The notes beneath the pieces were generated by a model. The model searched no databases and was not told the origin of the DNA. It was given only the letters and a program-made list of their open reading frames with translations. Below, in pieces: positions 33,391 to 41,298 of a DNA stretch of 43,616 nt; the first letter of the stretch is position 1; the number at the start of each line of letters is the position of its first letter. Both the position numbers and the translations under genes were made by a program. Origin of the DNA: Pseudoxanthomonas sp. J35 (GTDB lineage: Bacteria; Pseudomonadota; Gammaproteobacteria; Xanthomonadales; Xanthomonadaceae); contig NZ_AZVB01000026.1 in the NCBI RefSeq assembly GCF_000513995.1, forward strand, positions 920 to 44,535, given 5' to 3'.

Positions 33391-33990
33391 ATGTCCATCG
33401 TCATCCGCGACGTGCGCGAACACGAGCTGGATTCGATCCTGGCGCTCAACAACAACGCCGGTTCGGCGATCCTCCCGCTGGACCAGGCCAGGCTGCGCCG
33501 GTTCTACGACGAGGCCGAGTACTTCCGCGTGGCCGAACGCGACGGCAACCTGGCGGGCTTCCTGGTCGGTTTCGGCAGCGACAGCGACCACGACAGCAGC
33601 AACTTCGCCTGGTTCAAGGAGCGCTACCCCCACTTCTTCTACATCGACCGCATCGTGGTCGCCAGCCGCCGCCGCGGCGGCGGCGTCGGCCGCGCGTTCT
33701 ATGCCGACGTGCAGAGCTACGCCGAGCTGCGCTACCCGCTGCTGTGCTGCGAGGTCTTCCTCGACCACGGCGCCGACCCGGCGCTGCTGTTCCACGGCAG
33801 CTTCGGCTTCCACGAGGCCGGGCAGAACCTGATGCCCGACGTCGATGTCCGCGCGAGCATGATGATCAAGGAACTGTGCAGTTACCCGTGGGTCCGCGAG
33901 ACCTACGGCGACAACCTCCCCGACCTGCCCTGGGTCGGCCGCCCCCGCCACCAGCGCCAGCCGCGCGCCAGCCGTGCGACGGGTACCTGA
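33391..33990 (+). CDS. GNAT family N-acetyltransferase
   Basis: 199 aa. The GNAT core shows IVIRDVREHELDSILALNNNAG, then GNLAGFLVGFGSDSDHDSSNFAWF and the acetyl-CoA loop IDRIVVASRRRGGGVGRAFYADV. The later part CCEVFLDHGADPALLFHGSFGFHEAGQN matches GNAT beta strands 6-7. The substrate is unknown. The stop lies 1 bp before the minC GTG, so it is probably co-transcribed with the cell division genes. The last 20 residues are basic and low in complexity. Confidence 0.88.
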   Translation: MSIVIRDVREHELDSILALNNNAGSAILPLDQARLRRFYDEAEYFRVAERDGNLAGFLVGFGSDSDHDSSNFAWFKERYPHFFYIDRIVVASRRRGGGVGRAFYADVQSYAELRYPLLCCEVFLDHGADPALLFHGSFGFHEAGQNLMPDVDVRASMMIKELCSYPWVRETYGDNLPDLPWVGRPRHQRQPRASRATGT

Positions 33991-33991
33991 C

Positions 33992-34762
33992 GTGGCCCTG
34001 GCAGCGAACGACTACGAACAGGCGGGCGAACTGAAGATCGGCCAGGTCGGCATCGCCAACCTGCGCATCCGCAACCTCGACGTGGACCAGCTCGTGCGCG
34101 AGATGCGCGAGCGGGTCGAGCGCGCGCCGAAGCTGTTCGGCCGCGCCGCGTTGATCGTCGACTTCGGCGGCCTGGCGAAGACCCCGGACGTGGACACCGC
34201 CCGCGCCCTGATCGACGGCCTGCGCGGCGCCGGCGTGCTGCCGGTGGCGCTGGCCTACGGCACCCGCGACAATGACGCCCTGGCCGAGGCCCTGGGCCTG
34301 CCGGTGCTGGCCAAGTTCCGTGCCCAGTACGAGCGCAGCGAACCGGCGCCGGCTGCCCCGCCGCCGGCGCGCGAACCGGCCCCCGCCCCGCGCGCGGCCG
34401 CCCGCCCTGCCCCGGCACCGGACAAGCCGCGCGCCCCGGGCCGCATGCAGAAGGCCGCGGTGCGTTCCGGCCAGCAGCTGTACGCCGAGGGCTGCGACCT
34501 GACCGTGCTGTCCACGGTCGGCGCCGGCGCCGAGGTGATCTCCGACGGTTCGATCCACGTCTACGGCAGCCTGCGCGGCCGCGCCCTCGCCGGCGCCCAG
34601 GGCAACACCGACGCGCGGATCTTCTGCCGCGAATTCCACGCCGAGCTGGTGGCCATTGCCGGCCACTACAAGGTGCTGGACGATATCCCCGAAACCCTGC
34701 GCGGCAAGGCAGTGCAGGTGTGGCTGGACAACGGCCAGCTCAAGCTGGCCGCGCTCGACTGA
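33992..34762 (+). CDS. minC: Septum site-determining protein MinC
   Basis: FtsZ assembly inhibitor at the poles. It is 256 aa. The N-terminal domain (EQAGELKIGQVGIANLRIRNLDVDQLVREM, 1-110) blocks FtsZ. An Ala/Pro-rich linker covers about 113-150. The C-terminal beta-helix domain (VRSGQQLYAEGCDLTVLSTVGAGAEVISDGSIHVYGSLRGRALAGAQGNTDARIFC) binds MinD. The start is the GTG at 33992, which matches the MA(S/L) starts of xanthomonad MinC; an upstream GTG at 33974 overlaps the GNAT gene. It is followed by minD and minE. Confidence 0.95.
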   Translation: MALAANDYEQAGELKIGQVGIANLRIRNLDVDQLVREMRERVERAPKLFGRAALIVDFGGLAKTPDVDTARALIDGLRGAGVLPVALAYGTRDNDALAEALGLPVLAKFRAQYERSEPAPAAPPPAREPAPAPRAAARPAPAPDKPRAPGRMQKAAVRSGQQLYAEGCDLTVLSTVGAGAEVISDGSIHVYGSLRGRALAGAQGNTDARIFCREFHAELVAIAGHYKVLDDIPETLRGKAVQVWLDNGQLKLAALD

Positions 34763-34832
34763 CCATTCCCCCGGCGCGCCGGCGACGACGCCTGGCGCGC
34801 ATACCCCGCACGCAGCACGCAGGAGACATCCA

Positions 34833-35642
34833 TTGGCTGAAATCATCGTAGTCACTTCCGGCAAGGGCGGCGTCGGCAAGACCACCTCCAGCGCGAGCAT
34901 CGCCATCGGCCTGGCCAAGCGCGGCCACAAGACCGCGGTGATCGACTTCGACGTCGGCCTGCGCAACCTCGACCTGATCATGGGCTGCGAGCGCCGCGTG
35001 GTTTACGACTTCGTCAACGTCGTCCACGGCGAGGCCACGCTGAAGCAGGCGCTGATCAAGGACAAGCGCTTCGACAACCTCTACGTGCTGGCCGCCTCGC
35101 AGACCCGCGACAAGGACGCCCTGACCAAGGAAGGCGTGGAGAAGGTGCTCAAGGACCTGGCCGCCGACGGCTTCGAATACATCGTCTGCGACTCGCCGGC
35201 CGGCATCGAGAAGGGCGCGTTCCTGGCCATGTACTTCGCCGACAAGGCGGTGGTCGTGGTCAACCCGGAAGTGTCCTCGGTGCGCGACTCCGACCGCATC
35301 ATCGGCCTGCTCGACTCCAAGACCCGCCACGCCGAAGCCGGCGAACCGCTGCCGGCGCACCTGCTGCTGACCCGCTACAGCCCGGCGCGCGTGGCCAGCG
35401 GCGAGATGCTGAGCATCGCCGACGTGGAGGAGGTGCTGGGCCTGAAGGCGCTGGGCGTGATCCCCGAGTCGACCGACGTGCTCAACGCCTCCAACAAGGG
35501 CGAGCCGGTGATCCTGGAGACCGAATCGGAGGCCGGCCAGGCCTACGACGACGCGGTCGCCCGCCTGCTCGGGGAGGACCGTCCGATGCGCTTCACCACC
35601 CTGGAGAAGAAGGGCTTCTTCAGCAAGTTGTTCGGAGGTTGA
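34833..35642 (+). CDS. minD: Septum site-determining ATPase MinD
   Basis: Membrane-cycling ATPase that carries MinC and oscillates with MinE. It is 269 aa. The deviant Walker A is KGGVGKTT (11-18). [22 protein letters not shown] is the switch I region and [10 protein letters not shown] the Walker B/switch II. The C-terminal amphipathic membrane-targeting helix is [11 protein letters not shown]. It starts at a TTG with a strong AGGAGA (34821-34826) 6 bp upstream; no ATG lies in a suitable place. The use of TTG may limit expression. Confidence 0.97.
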   Translation: MAEIIVVTSGKGGVGKTTSSASIAIGLAKRGHKTAVIDFDVGLRNLDLIMGCERRVVYDFVNVVHGEATLKQALIKDKRFDNLYVLAASQTRDKDALTKEGVEKVLKDLAADGFEYIVCDSPAGIEKGAFLAMYFADKAVVVVNPEVSSVRDSDRIIGLLDSKTRHAEAGEPLPAHLLLTRYSPARVASGEMLSIADVEEVLGLKALGVIPESTDVLNASNKGEPVILETESEAGQAYDDAVARLLGEDRPMRFTTLEKKGFFSKLFGG

Positions 35643-35644
35643 GC

Positions 35645-35902
35645 ATGGGCCTGTTCGACTTCCTGAAGTCCAAGAAGAACACCGCCGAGACGGCCAAGAA
35701 CCGCCTGCAGATCATCATCGCCCAGGAGCGCAGCAGCCGCGGCGCCCCGGACTACCTGCCGCTGCTGCGGCGGGAACTGCTGGAGGTGATCAAGAAGTAC
35801 GTCAACGTCGACGTGGACGCGGTCAAGGTCGACCTGATCAAGGACGGCGACCACGACGTGCTCGACATCTCGGTGGCCCTGCCGGAAGGCCCGGCCAACT
35901 GA
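35645..35902 (+). CDS. minE: Cell division topological specificity factor MinE
   Basis: 85 aa. The membrane-targeting N-terminus is [30 protein letters not shown], which also contains the MinD-binding helix. The C-terminal dimer domain reads [26 protein letters not shown]. It stimulates MinD ATPase and confines MinCD to the poles. GGAGG at 35635-35639 lies 5 bp before the ATG. It begins 2 bp after minD. Confidence 0.97.
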   Translation: MGLFDFLKSKKNTAETAKNRLQIIIAQERSSRGAPDYLPLLRRELLEVIKKYVNVDVDAVKVDLIKDGDHDVLDISVALPEGPAN

Positions 35903-36040
35903 CCTGGCCCGGCGGGGACGCGCCAGCGTGCCCGCCTGTTCCCTGACCGGCAGGAACGCGCAGGCACCTGCCGTGCATCGCGTGGTGCCGGGCGGCCCGC
36001 GACTTCCCATGTTCGCCCTGCGCCCGCGCCTGACGCACCG

Positions 36041-36520
36041 ATGACCGCTCCCGATCCCTCCACCGTCCTCCGCCTGGACGACATCTCCGTGGCCGACGCG
36101 GCCGCCCTGCTCGCCCGCTACGACCTGGTGCTCGAGCAGGTGCCGGCCGGCGCACCGATCCCCGGCAGCTACTGGGGCGAACCGGAGGCCGGGATCATCG
36201 GCAGCACCGTCTACGTGCGCGGTGACACCCCGGTGCACTCGATGCTGCACGAGGCCTGCCACCTGATCGTGCTGCCGCCCGAGCGCCGCGCCCAGGTCCA
36301 CACCGACGCCACCGATTCGGTGCCCGAGGAGGACGCCACCTGCTACCTGCAGATCGTCCTCGCCGGCCAGCTGCCCGGCGTCGGCAGCGAACGGCTGATG
36401 GCGGACATGGATGCGTGGGGTTACACGTACCGGCTGGGTTCGACCAGGGCGTGGTTCGAGCAGGACGCGGACGACGCGCAGCAGTGGCTGGCCGAGCACG
36501 GGCTGCTGCCCCTCGCCTGA
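36041..36520 (+). CDS. HExxH-containing putative zinc protein
   Basis: 159 aa. A HExxH motif is present in HSMLHEACHLIVLPPERR, and a downstream acidic pair in VPEEDATCYLQIVLAG could be the third zinc ligand. This makes it a candidate gluzincin-type metallopeptidase, or an ImmA/IrrE-like fold. No signal peptide is present, so it is cytoplasmic. The protein is acidic, unlike DNA-binding proteases. The gap to minE is 138 bp. The family is not recognised with certainty and the substrate is unknown. Confidence 0.75.
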   Translation: MTAPDPSTVLRLDDISVADAAALLARYDLVLEQVPAGAPIPGSYWGEPEAGIIGSTVYVRGDTPVHSMLHEACHLIVLPPERRAQVHTDATDSVPEEDATCYLQIVLAGQLPGVGSERLMADMDAWGYTYRLGSTRAWFEQDADDAQQWLAEHGLLPLA

Positions 36521-36539
36521 CATCCCATGCCCCCACACT

Positions 36540-36626
36540 CCGGGTGCGCTGCGCTTACCCGGGCTACGAGGCTCCCACGCCTGGTCCCAGGCCGCGCGGA
36601 AAGCAGCGGGGCAAGCCCCGCTCTAC
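36540..36626. repeat. REP pair between converging genes
   Basis: An inverse long-type unit at 36540-36566 (ending TTACCCGGGCTAC) and an inverse short unit at 36605-36626 (AGCGGGGCAAGCCCCGCTCT...). They fill the gap between the HExxH gene and the kinase gene that converges on it. Confidence 0.8.
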
Positions 36627-36642
36627 GGGACGAATCGCCGGC

Positions 36643-37950
36643 TCAGGCGCCTTCGCGGGGCCGCGAGCGGCCCAGGTCGAGGGTCGCCTCCGTACCTTGC
36701 GGCTGCCGGGGCGCGAACGCCAACTTCCAGCCCAGGTGCTCGCACAGCCGCGCGATCAACTCCAGCCCGATCCCGGGTGCCTGGCCCTCGCCTCCCGCCC
36801 GGGCCAGGCGGGCGTGGATCGTGCTGATTTCCTCGGGCGCCATGCCATGGCCCGGGTCCTCGATCGTCGCCACCGCATCGGCCGTCAGCGACACCCGTAC
36901 CACTCCGCGGTCGCTGTTCTCGACCGCATTGCGCAGGAGGTTGCCGATCGCCGCCTCCACCACCCCCGGCGGGGCGAGGATCACGCACGGCGACAACGCG
37001 CCGAACTCGATGGCCAACTGCTTGTCGCCCAGCAGGTGGGCATGGTCGTCCACGACCTGCCGCACCACCTGGTCCAGCTCGATCCGTTCGGACAGCGCGG
37101 GCAGGCGCCGCGGGTCCCGCGCCAGCACCAGCAGCAGCTGGATCAGCTGCTCCACGCCTTGGGCGGTGTGCAGGACCCGCTGCAACTGCTGCCGCGCCAT
37201 TGGCGGCAGCTCCGGGTTGTCCAGGGCCAGGCCGGCGGCGCCGACGATCACCGCCACCGGCGTGCGCAGCTCGTGGCTGGCGGTGGTGATGAAGACGCGC
37301 TCGCGCTGCACGAACTGGTCGTTGCGCTTCAGGTAGGCGTTGAGCGCATCGGCGATCACGTAGAGCTCGGAACTGCCGCCCGCCGGCACTTCTACCCGCT
37401 GCGCCTGCGCACCGGCGCGCAGGCGGCCGATGTCGTCGGCGAACAGGGCCAGGGGCCGGACCAGGCGTCCCACACCCAGCCAGGCGGCCAGGCCGGCGAC
37501 CACGATCAATACCGCTCCGGCCAGCACCGCGGAACGCTCGGCGAAGGATTCCAGTTCGTGGAAGTCCTCGATGTCGAGTGCCAGTGCCAGCCGGCCGAAG
37601 CGCTGGCTTGGACGGATCATCACCACGCTAAGCCGCCCGTCGAGGTGGACGTTGTCGTGCAATCCGTCGTGCAGCCCGCGCAGGCCCTCCGGCACCGGCT
37701 GGCTGCCGTCGAGGCGGAACAGGCGCAGGGTGTCCGAATCCTGCCAGCGGTAGGACGGATCGCGCGCACTGTGTTCCTCGATCGCGGCCAGCTCCGAGCG
37801 CAGCAGCGCCCGCCAGGCCGCGTGCTCGGCATGCTCGTGGACATGGGTGCCGACCGCGAACACCAGCACCGAGATCAGCGCCGAGAACGCCAGCAGCCAC
37901 GCCACCATGCGCCGGCGCAGCGACTTTGCCCGGCGCGCGGCTTCAACCAT
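36643..37950 (-). CDS. Sensor histidine kinase (HisKA type) of an OmpR-class system
   Basis: 435 aa. Two transmembrane helices (about 16-35 and 140-160) flank a periplasmic sensor segment of about 100 residues. HAMP-like and dimerisation helices precede the H box FITTASHELRTPVAVIVGAAGLAL. N box AIGNLLRNAVENS and G1 IEDPGHGMAPEE follow. Its start overlaps the end of the response regulator gene by 8 bp, so the regulator is first in the transcript. Given the divergent PAP2 and EptA genes, it may sense envelope stress or cationic peptides, like PmrB or ColS. This is inferred from context. Confidence 0.92.
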   Translation of the reverse strand: MVEAARRAKSLRRRMVAWLLAFSALISVLVFAVGTHVHEHAEHAAWRALLRSELAAIEEHSARDPSYRWQDSDTLRLFRLDGSQPVPEGLRGLHDGLHDNVHLDGRLSVVMIRPSQRFGRLALALDIEDFHELESFAERSAVLAGAVLIVVAGLAAWLGVGRLVRPLALFADDIGRLRAGAQAQRVEVPAGGSSELYVIADALNAYLKRNDQFVQRERVFITTASHELRTPVAVIVGAAGLALDNPELPPMARQQLQRVLHTAQGVEQLIQLLLVLARDPRRLPALSERIELDQVVRQVVDDHAHLLGDKQLAIEFGALSPCVILAPPGVVEAAIGNLLRNAVENSDRGVVRVSLTADAVATIEDPGHGMAPEEISTIHARLARAGGEGQAPGIGLELIARLCEHLGWKLAFAPRQPQGTEATLDLGRSRPREGA

Positions 37951-38638
37951 CCAGCCGCTCCCCGGCCACGGCCGCGAGGCGATAGCCGACCCGCGGCAGG
38001 GTCTGGATCAGCTTGCGTTCGAACGGGCCGTCGACGACGCGACGCAGCTCGTACACGTGCGAGCGCAGCAGGTCGCCCTCGGGCGGCTCGTCGCCCCACA
38101 GCGAATACTCCAGTTCGCCGCGGCTGACCGCCGCCGGGCTTGCGCGCATCAGCGTCTCCAGCAGCTTGCGGCAGGCCGGATACAGGTGCAGCAGGCGGCC
38201 GCCGCGGCGCGCCTCCAGGGTCGACAGGTCCAGCACCAGGTCCTCCACCTGCAGCACCTTCCGCTGCGCGCGGCCATGCGCGCGCAGCAGCAGCGCCTCC
38301 AGGCGGATCTCCAGCTCCGGCAGGTCGAAGGGCTTGGTCAGGTAGTCGTCGGCGCCGGCGCGGAAGCCGGCGATCTTGTCCGGCAGTTCGTCGCGCGCGG
38401 TGAGCATGATCGCGGGGGTCTCGCAATGGTGCTGCTGGCGCAGCCGGCGCAGCACTTCCGCCCCGTCCATGCGCGGCAGCATCCAGTCCACGACCAGCGC
38501 GTCGTAGGCCTGGCTGGTCGCCAGGTGCAGCCCGGTAGCGCCGTCCGGAGCCGCGTCGAGCACATGGCCGCGCGCTTCGAAGTATTCGAACAGGTTTGCC
38601 ACCAGTTGCCGGTTGTCCTCGATCACCAGCAGGCGCAT
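37943..38638 (-). CDS. OmpR/PhoB-type response regulator
   Basis: 231 aa. The receiver domain has acidic Glu7-Asp8, phosphoacceptor Asp51 in LVVDWMLPRMDG, and TARDELPDKIAGFRAGADDYLTKPF. The winged-helix DNA-binding domain (about 130-225) reads LHLYPACRKLLETLMRASPAAVSRGELEYSLWGDEPPEGDLLRSHVYELRRVVDGPFERKLIQTLPRVGYRLA. Such proteins bind direct repeats spaced 11 bp, and such repeats lie upstream of this gene and of the divergent PAP2 gene. Autoregulation is likely. Confidence 0.95.
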   Translation of the reverse strand: MRLLVIEDNRQLVANLFEYFEARGHVLDAAPDGATGLHLATSQAYDALVVDWMLPRMDGAEVLRRLRQQHHCETPAIMLTARDELPDKIAGFRAGADDYLTKPFDLPELEIRLEALLLRAHGRAQRKVLQVEDLVLDLSTLEARRGGRLLHLYPACRKLLETLMRASPAAVSRGELEYSLWGDEPPEGDLLRSHVYELRRVVDGPFERKLIQTLPRVGYRLAAVAGERLDG

Positions 38639-38682
38639 GCCAGGTGTCCTGCGTTGCGAGGCCCCATGGTAAACCCGCGGAT

Positions 38683-38700
38683 GTCGGAATCCGGTCGGAA
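38683..38700 (-). promoter_or_regulatory. Direct-repeat regulator box of the two-component operon
   Basis: Read toward the regulator gene: TTCCGAC-N4-TTCCGAC, 11-bp period. Then 11 bp, a -10-like TACCAT, and the ATG 44 bp after the box. The layout is like a PhoB box replacing the -35. Confidence 0.6.
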
Positions 38701-38727
38701 ATGGCAGCGGCATCGGCCGTTCCCGTC

Positions 38728-38745
38728 GGCCGCGTGAACGCGGCC
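38728..38745. promoter_or_regulatory. Inverted repeat at the centre of the divergent region
   Basis: GGCCGCG-TGAA-CGCGGCC is centred at 38736.5, the midpoint between both start codons and between both boxes. It may separate the two promoters or aid looping. A second hairpin, CCCCGCG-CTTAAC-CGCGGGG, follows at 38744-38763. Confidence 0.5.
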
Positions 38746-38771
38746 CCGCGCTTAACCGCGGGGCAACCTGG

Positions 38772-38789
38772 TTCCGACCCCTCTCCGAC
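38772..38789 (+). promoter_or_regulatory. Direct-repeat regulator box of the PAP2-eptA operon
   Basis: TTCCGAC-N4-CTCCGAC with an 11-bp period. Then 11 bp, a -10-like CAGCAT (38801-38806), and the ATG of the PAP2 gene 44 bp after the box. It mirrors the box at 38683-38700. Confidence 0.6.
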
Positions 38790-38833
38790 AGCCGGGCCAC
38801 CAGCATGGGCGCGCCTTTCCAGCAGCGCCCCCC

Positions 38834-39556
38834 ATGAGTCCCCGGTCCGTCACACCCGCACCCGATCGCCCCTGCGTCCCGCCGCTGCCCCGTGGCTTCC
38901 TGCTCGGTCACCTGGCCTGGCCGCTGCTTGCCGCGGCGCTTGCCAGCGCCCTGCTGATGCAAGGTGGCGACCGCTGGCTGGCCGACCTGCTGTTCCACCT
39001 CGAAGGCGGTCGCTGGGCGTTGCGCGGGCACTGGCTGACCAGCGAGCTGATCCACCGCGGCGGCAAGGTAGCCAGCGCGCTGGCCTGGCTCGGCGTGATC
39101 GCCCTGTACCTGCATGCACGCCGCCGCCCCGGGCGGACGTCGCTACGCCAGCCTCTGCTGTACCTGCTGCTCGCCGTCGCCCTTGGCAGCGGCACGGTGT
39201 CGCTGCTCAAGCAGGTGTCCCCGCTCGACTGCCCCTGGGACCTCGCACGCTACGGCGCGACTGCGGCGGGCGCGACGCATGGTGGTTGCTACCCGGCGGG
39301 CCATGCCAGCGCCGGCTACGCGTGGGTCGCGCTCTACTTCGCCGCCCTGCTGGGCCGGCCACGCTGGCGCTGGCACGGGCTGGCCGTGGGGCTGGGGGCC
39401 GGCCTGGCGTTCGGCCTGGCCCAGCAGCTGCGTGGCGCGCATTTCGCCTCGCATGACGTGGCCACGCTGGCCGTGTGCTGGCTGGTTTCACTGGGCCTGT
39501 TCGCCGTCTTCCAGGCCTGCGCCGCGCGCGCCCAAGCAGGGGTACCGCACGCGTGA
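38834..39556 (+). CDS. PAP2 family membrane phosphatase (LpxE/PgpB-like)
   Basis: 240 aa with five to six membrane helices. The phosphatase motifs are KQVSPLDCPWDL (motif 1 region), CYPAGHASAGYAW (motif 2, PSGH-like) and RGAHFASHDVATLAVCW (motif 3 with catalytic His). The enzyme would remove a phosphate from lipid A or another lipid pyrophosphate on the periplasmic side. Its stop overlaps the GTG of the phosphoethanolamine transferase gene (GTGA), so the two are coupled. LpxE-type dephosphorylation and EptA addition both alter lipid A charge, which supports that substrate. Undecaprenyl pyrophosphate is an alternative. Confidence 0.88.
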   Translation: MSPRSVTPAPDRPCVPPLPRGFLLGHLAWPLLAAALASALLMQGGDRWLADLLFHLEGGRWALRGHWLTSELIHRGGKVASALAWLGVIALYLHARRRPGRTSLRQPLLYLLLAVALGSGTVSLLKQVSPLDCPWDLARYGATAAGATHGGCYPAGHASAGYAWVALYFAALLGRPRWRWHGLAVGLGAGLAFGLAQQLRGAHFASHDVATLAVCWLVSLGLFAVFQACAARAQAGVPHA

Positions 39557-41265
39557 GCACCTGGATCCTGCGTCGCCCGGCCCTGCCGGCCCGGACCGCG
39601 TGGCGGCACTGGCGCCCGTCGATGTCGACCGAGGCGCTGCTGGCCTGGACGACCCTCTTCTTCGTCGTGGCCTGCAACGGCGTGTTCTGGCGCGATGCGC
39701 TGGCCGTGCACCCGGGCAGCGTGCGCTTCGCGGCCGCGCTGTTGCTGCTGCTGGCGGGAGTCCACGGGCTGCTGCTGGGACTGCTGGCGTGGCGCTGGAA
39801 CGCGCGCGTCGTGGTCTCCGTGCTCGTGCCGATGGCGCTGGCGGCGGCGCATTACATGGGCCGCTACCACATCTACCTGGACGTGGACATGCTGCGCAAC
39901 GTGCTCGCTACCGACGTCAAGGAGTCCGGCGAACTGCTCACCGCCTCGCTGCTGTGGCCGTCTGCGCTGGCGATGCCAGCGCTGTGGTTGCTGTGGCGGG
40001 TGCGGTTGAGGGCGTACCGCCTGCCGTGCGCGCTGCTGCGTCGCGCCGGCTTCCTGCTGGTGACGCTGGCCGCGATCGCCGCCGGCGCCCTGCTCGCGCC
40101 GCAGGACGTGTCCTCGCTGCTGCGCGGCCACCGCGAGGTGCGCTACCTGGCCACCCCCGCCAACATCCTGGTCGGACTGCCGCGCGCCCTGCAGGGCGAC
40201 GGTCCGGTCCGGCACGAGGCGAAGGCCCCGATCGGCCTGGATGCACGCGCCATCCCGCGCGCGGCTGGCGCGCGCCCGCGCCTGCTGGTGATCGTGGTCG
40301 GCGAAACCGTGCGTGCGGAGAACTGGGGCCTGAATGGTTACGCGCGCCAGACCACCCCCGAACTGCAGCGGATCGGCGTGCTCAACTTCCCCGACGTGCA
40401 GGCCTGCGGGACCGCCACCGAGATCTCGCTGCCGTGCATGTTCTCGCCGTGGGGCCGCCGTGGCTACGACGAGGCACGCATCCGTGGCCACCAGTCGCTG
40501 CTGCACGTGCTCGAGCATGCCGGCGTGGCGACGCTGTGGCGCGACAACCAGTCCGGCTGCAAGGGCGTATGCGAGGGCCTGGAAACCGACCGCCTCGACG
40601 ACGCCACCGATCCTTCGCTGTGCGCCGGCGGCCGCTGCCTGGACGAGATCCTGCTCGACCGCCTCCCCGAGCGGGTCCGCGCCCGCCAGGGCGACCGCGT
40701 GGTGGTGCTGCACCCGCTCGGCAACCACGGCCCCAGCTACTTCGAACGCTATCCACCCGCGTTCCGCCGCTACACGCCAACCTGCGACAGCGCCGACCTC
40801 GGGAGGTGCAGCCGCGAACAGATCGTCAACAGCTACGACAACGCGGTGCTCTACGCCGACCACGTGCTCGCCCGCCTGGTCGACACGCTCGGCAGCATGG
40901 AGGACTACGACACGGCGATGATCTACCTGTCCGACCACGGCGAATCGCTGGGCGAGAAGGGCCTGTACCTGCACGGGATGCCGCGGGCGATCGCACCCGA
41001 GCAGCAGACCCGGGTACCGATGGTGATGTGGTTCTCGGCAGGCTTCGCCGCCCACCGCGGGCTCGATCTGGCATGCCTGCGCGAGCGCGCCACCCGGCCG
41101 GCGGACCACGACAAGCTGTTCTCGTCCGTGCTCGGCCTGATGCAGGTCCGCACCGCCCTCTACGATCCCGCGCAGGACCTGTCCGCCGGGTGCGTGCAGG
41201 ACCCGCAAGGCCTCGTGGCCGCCGCGGCGCCGCGCCAGGTTGCGGGGCCGGGCCCGAGCCACTAG
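39553..41265 (+). CDS. eptA: Phosphoethanolamine transferase, EptA/MCR family
   Basis: 570 aa from a GTG that overlaps the PAP2 stop by 4 bp. Five N-terminal membrane helices (about 25-190) are followed by a periplasmic alkaline-phosphatase-fold domain. VIVVGETVRAENWGLNGY carries a zinc-binding Glu. CGTATEISLPCMFSPWGRRGYD carries the nucleophile Thr. HPLGNHGPSYFERYPPAFRRYTPTCDS and YLSDHGESLGEKGLYLHGMPRAIAPEQQTRVPM carry the other zinc ligands. Paired cysteines for disulfides are present. It adds phosphoethanolamine to lipid A phosphates and is linked to polymyxin tolerance in known members. An internal ATG at 39622 is an alternative start. Confidence 0.93.
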   Translation: MSTWILRRPALPARTAWRHWRPSMSTEALLAWTTLFFVVACNGVFWRDALAVHPGSVRFAAALLLLLAGVHGLLLGLLAWRWNARVVVSVLVPMALAAAHYMGRYHIYLDVDMLRNVLATDVKESGELLTASLLWPSALAMPALWLLWRVRLRAYRLPCALLRRAGFLLVTLAAIAAGALLAPQDVSSLLRGHREVRYLATPANILVGLPRALQGDGPVRHEAKAPIGLDARAIPRAAGARPRLLVIVVGETVRAENWGLNGYARQTTPELQRIGVLNFPDVQACGTATEISLPCMFSPWGRRGYDEARIRGHQSLLHVLEHAGVATLWRDNQSGCKGVCEGLETDRLDDATDPSLCAGGRCLDEILLDRLPERVRARQGDRVVVLHPLGNHGPSYFERYPPAFRRYTPTCDSADLGRCSREQIVNSYDNAVLYADHVLARLVDTLGSMEDYDTAMIYLSDHGESLGEKGLYLHGMPRAIAPEQQTRVPMVMWFSAGFAAHRGLDLACLRERATRPADHDKLFSSVLGLMQVRTALYDPAQDLSAGCVQDPQGLVAAAAPRQVAGPGPSH

Positions 41266-41298
41266 CCTCCCGGGACTGCAATCCACCCGGGGTCCCAC

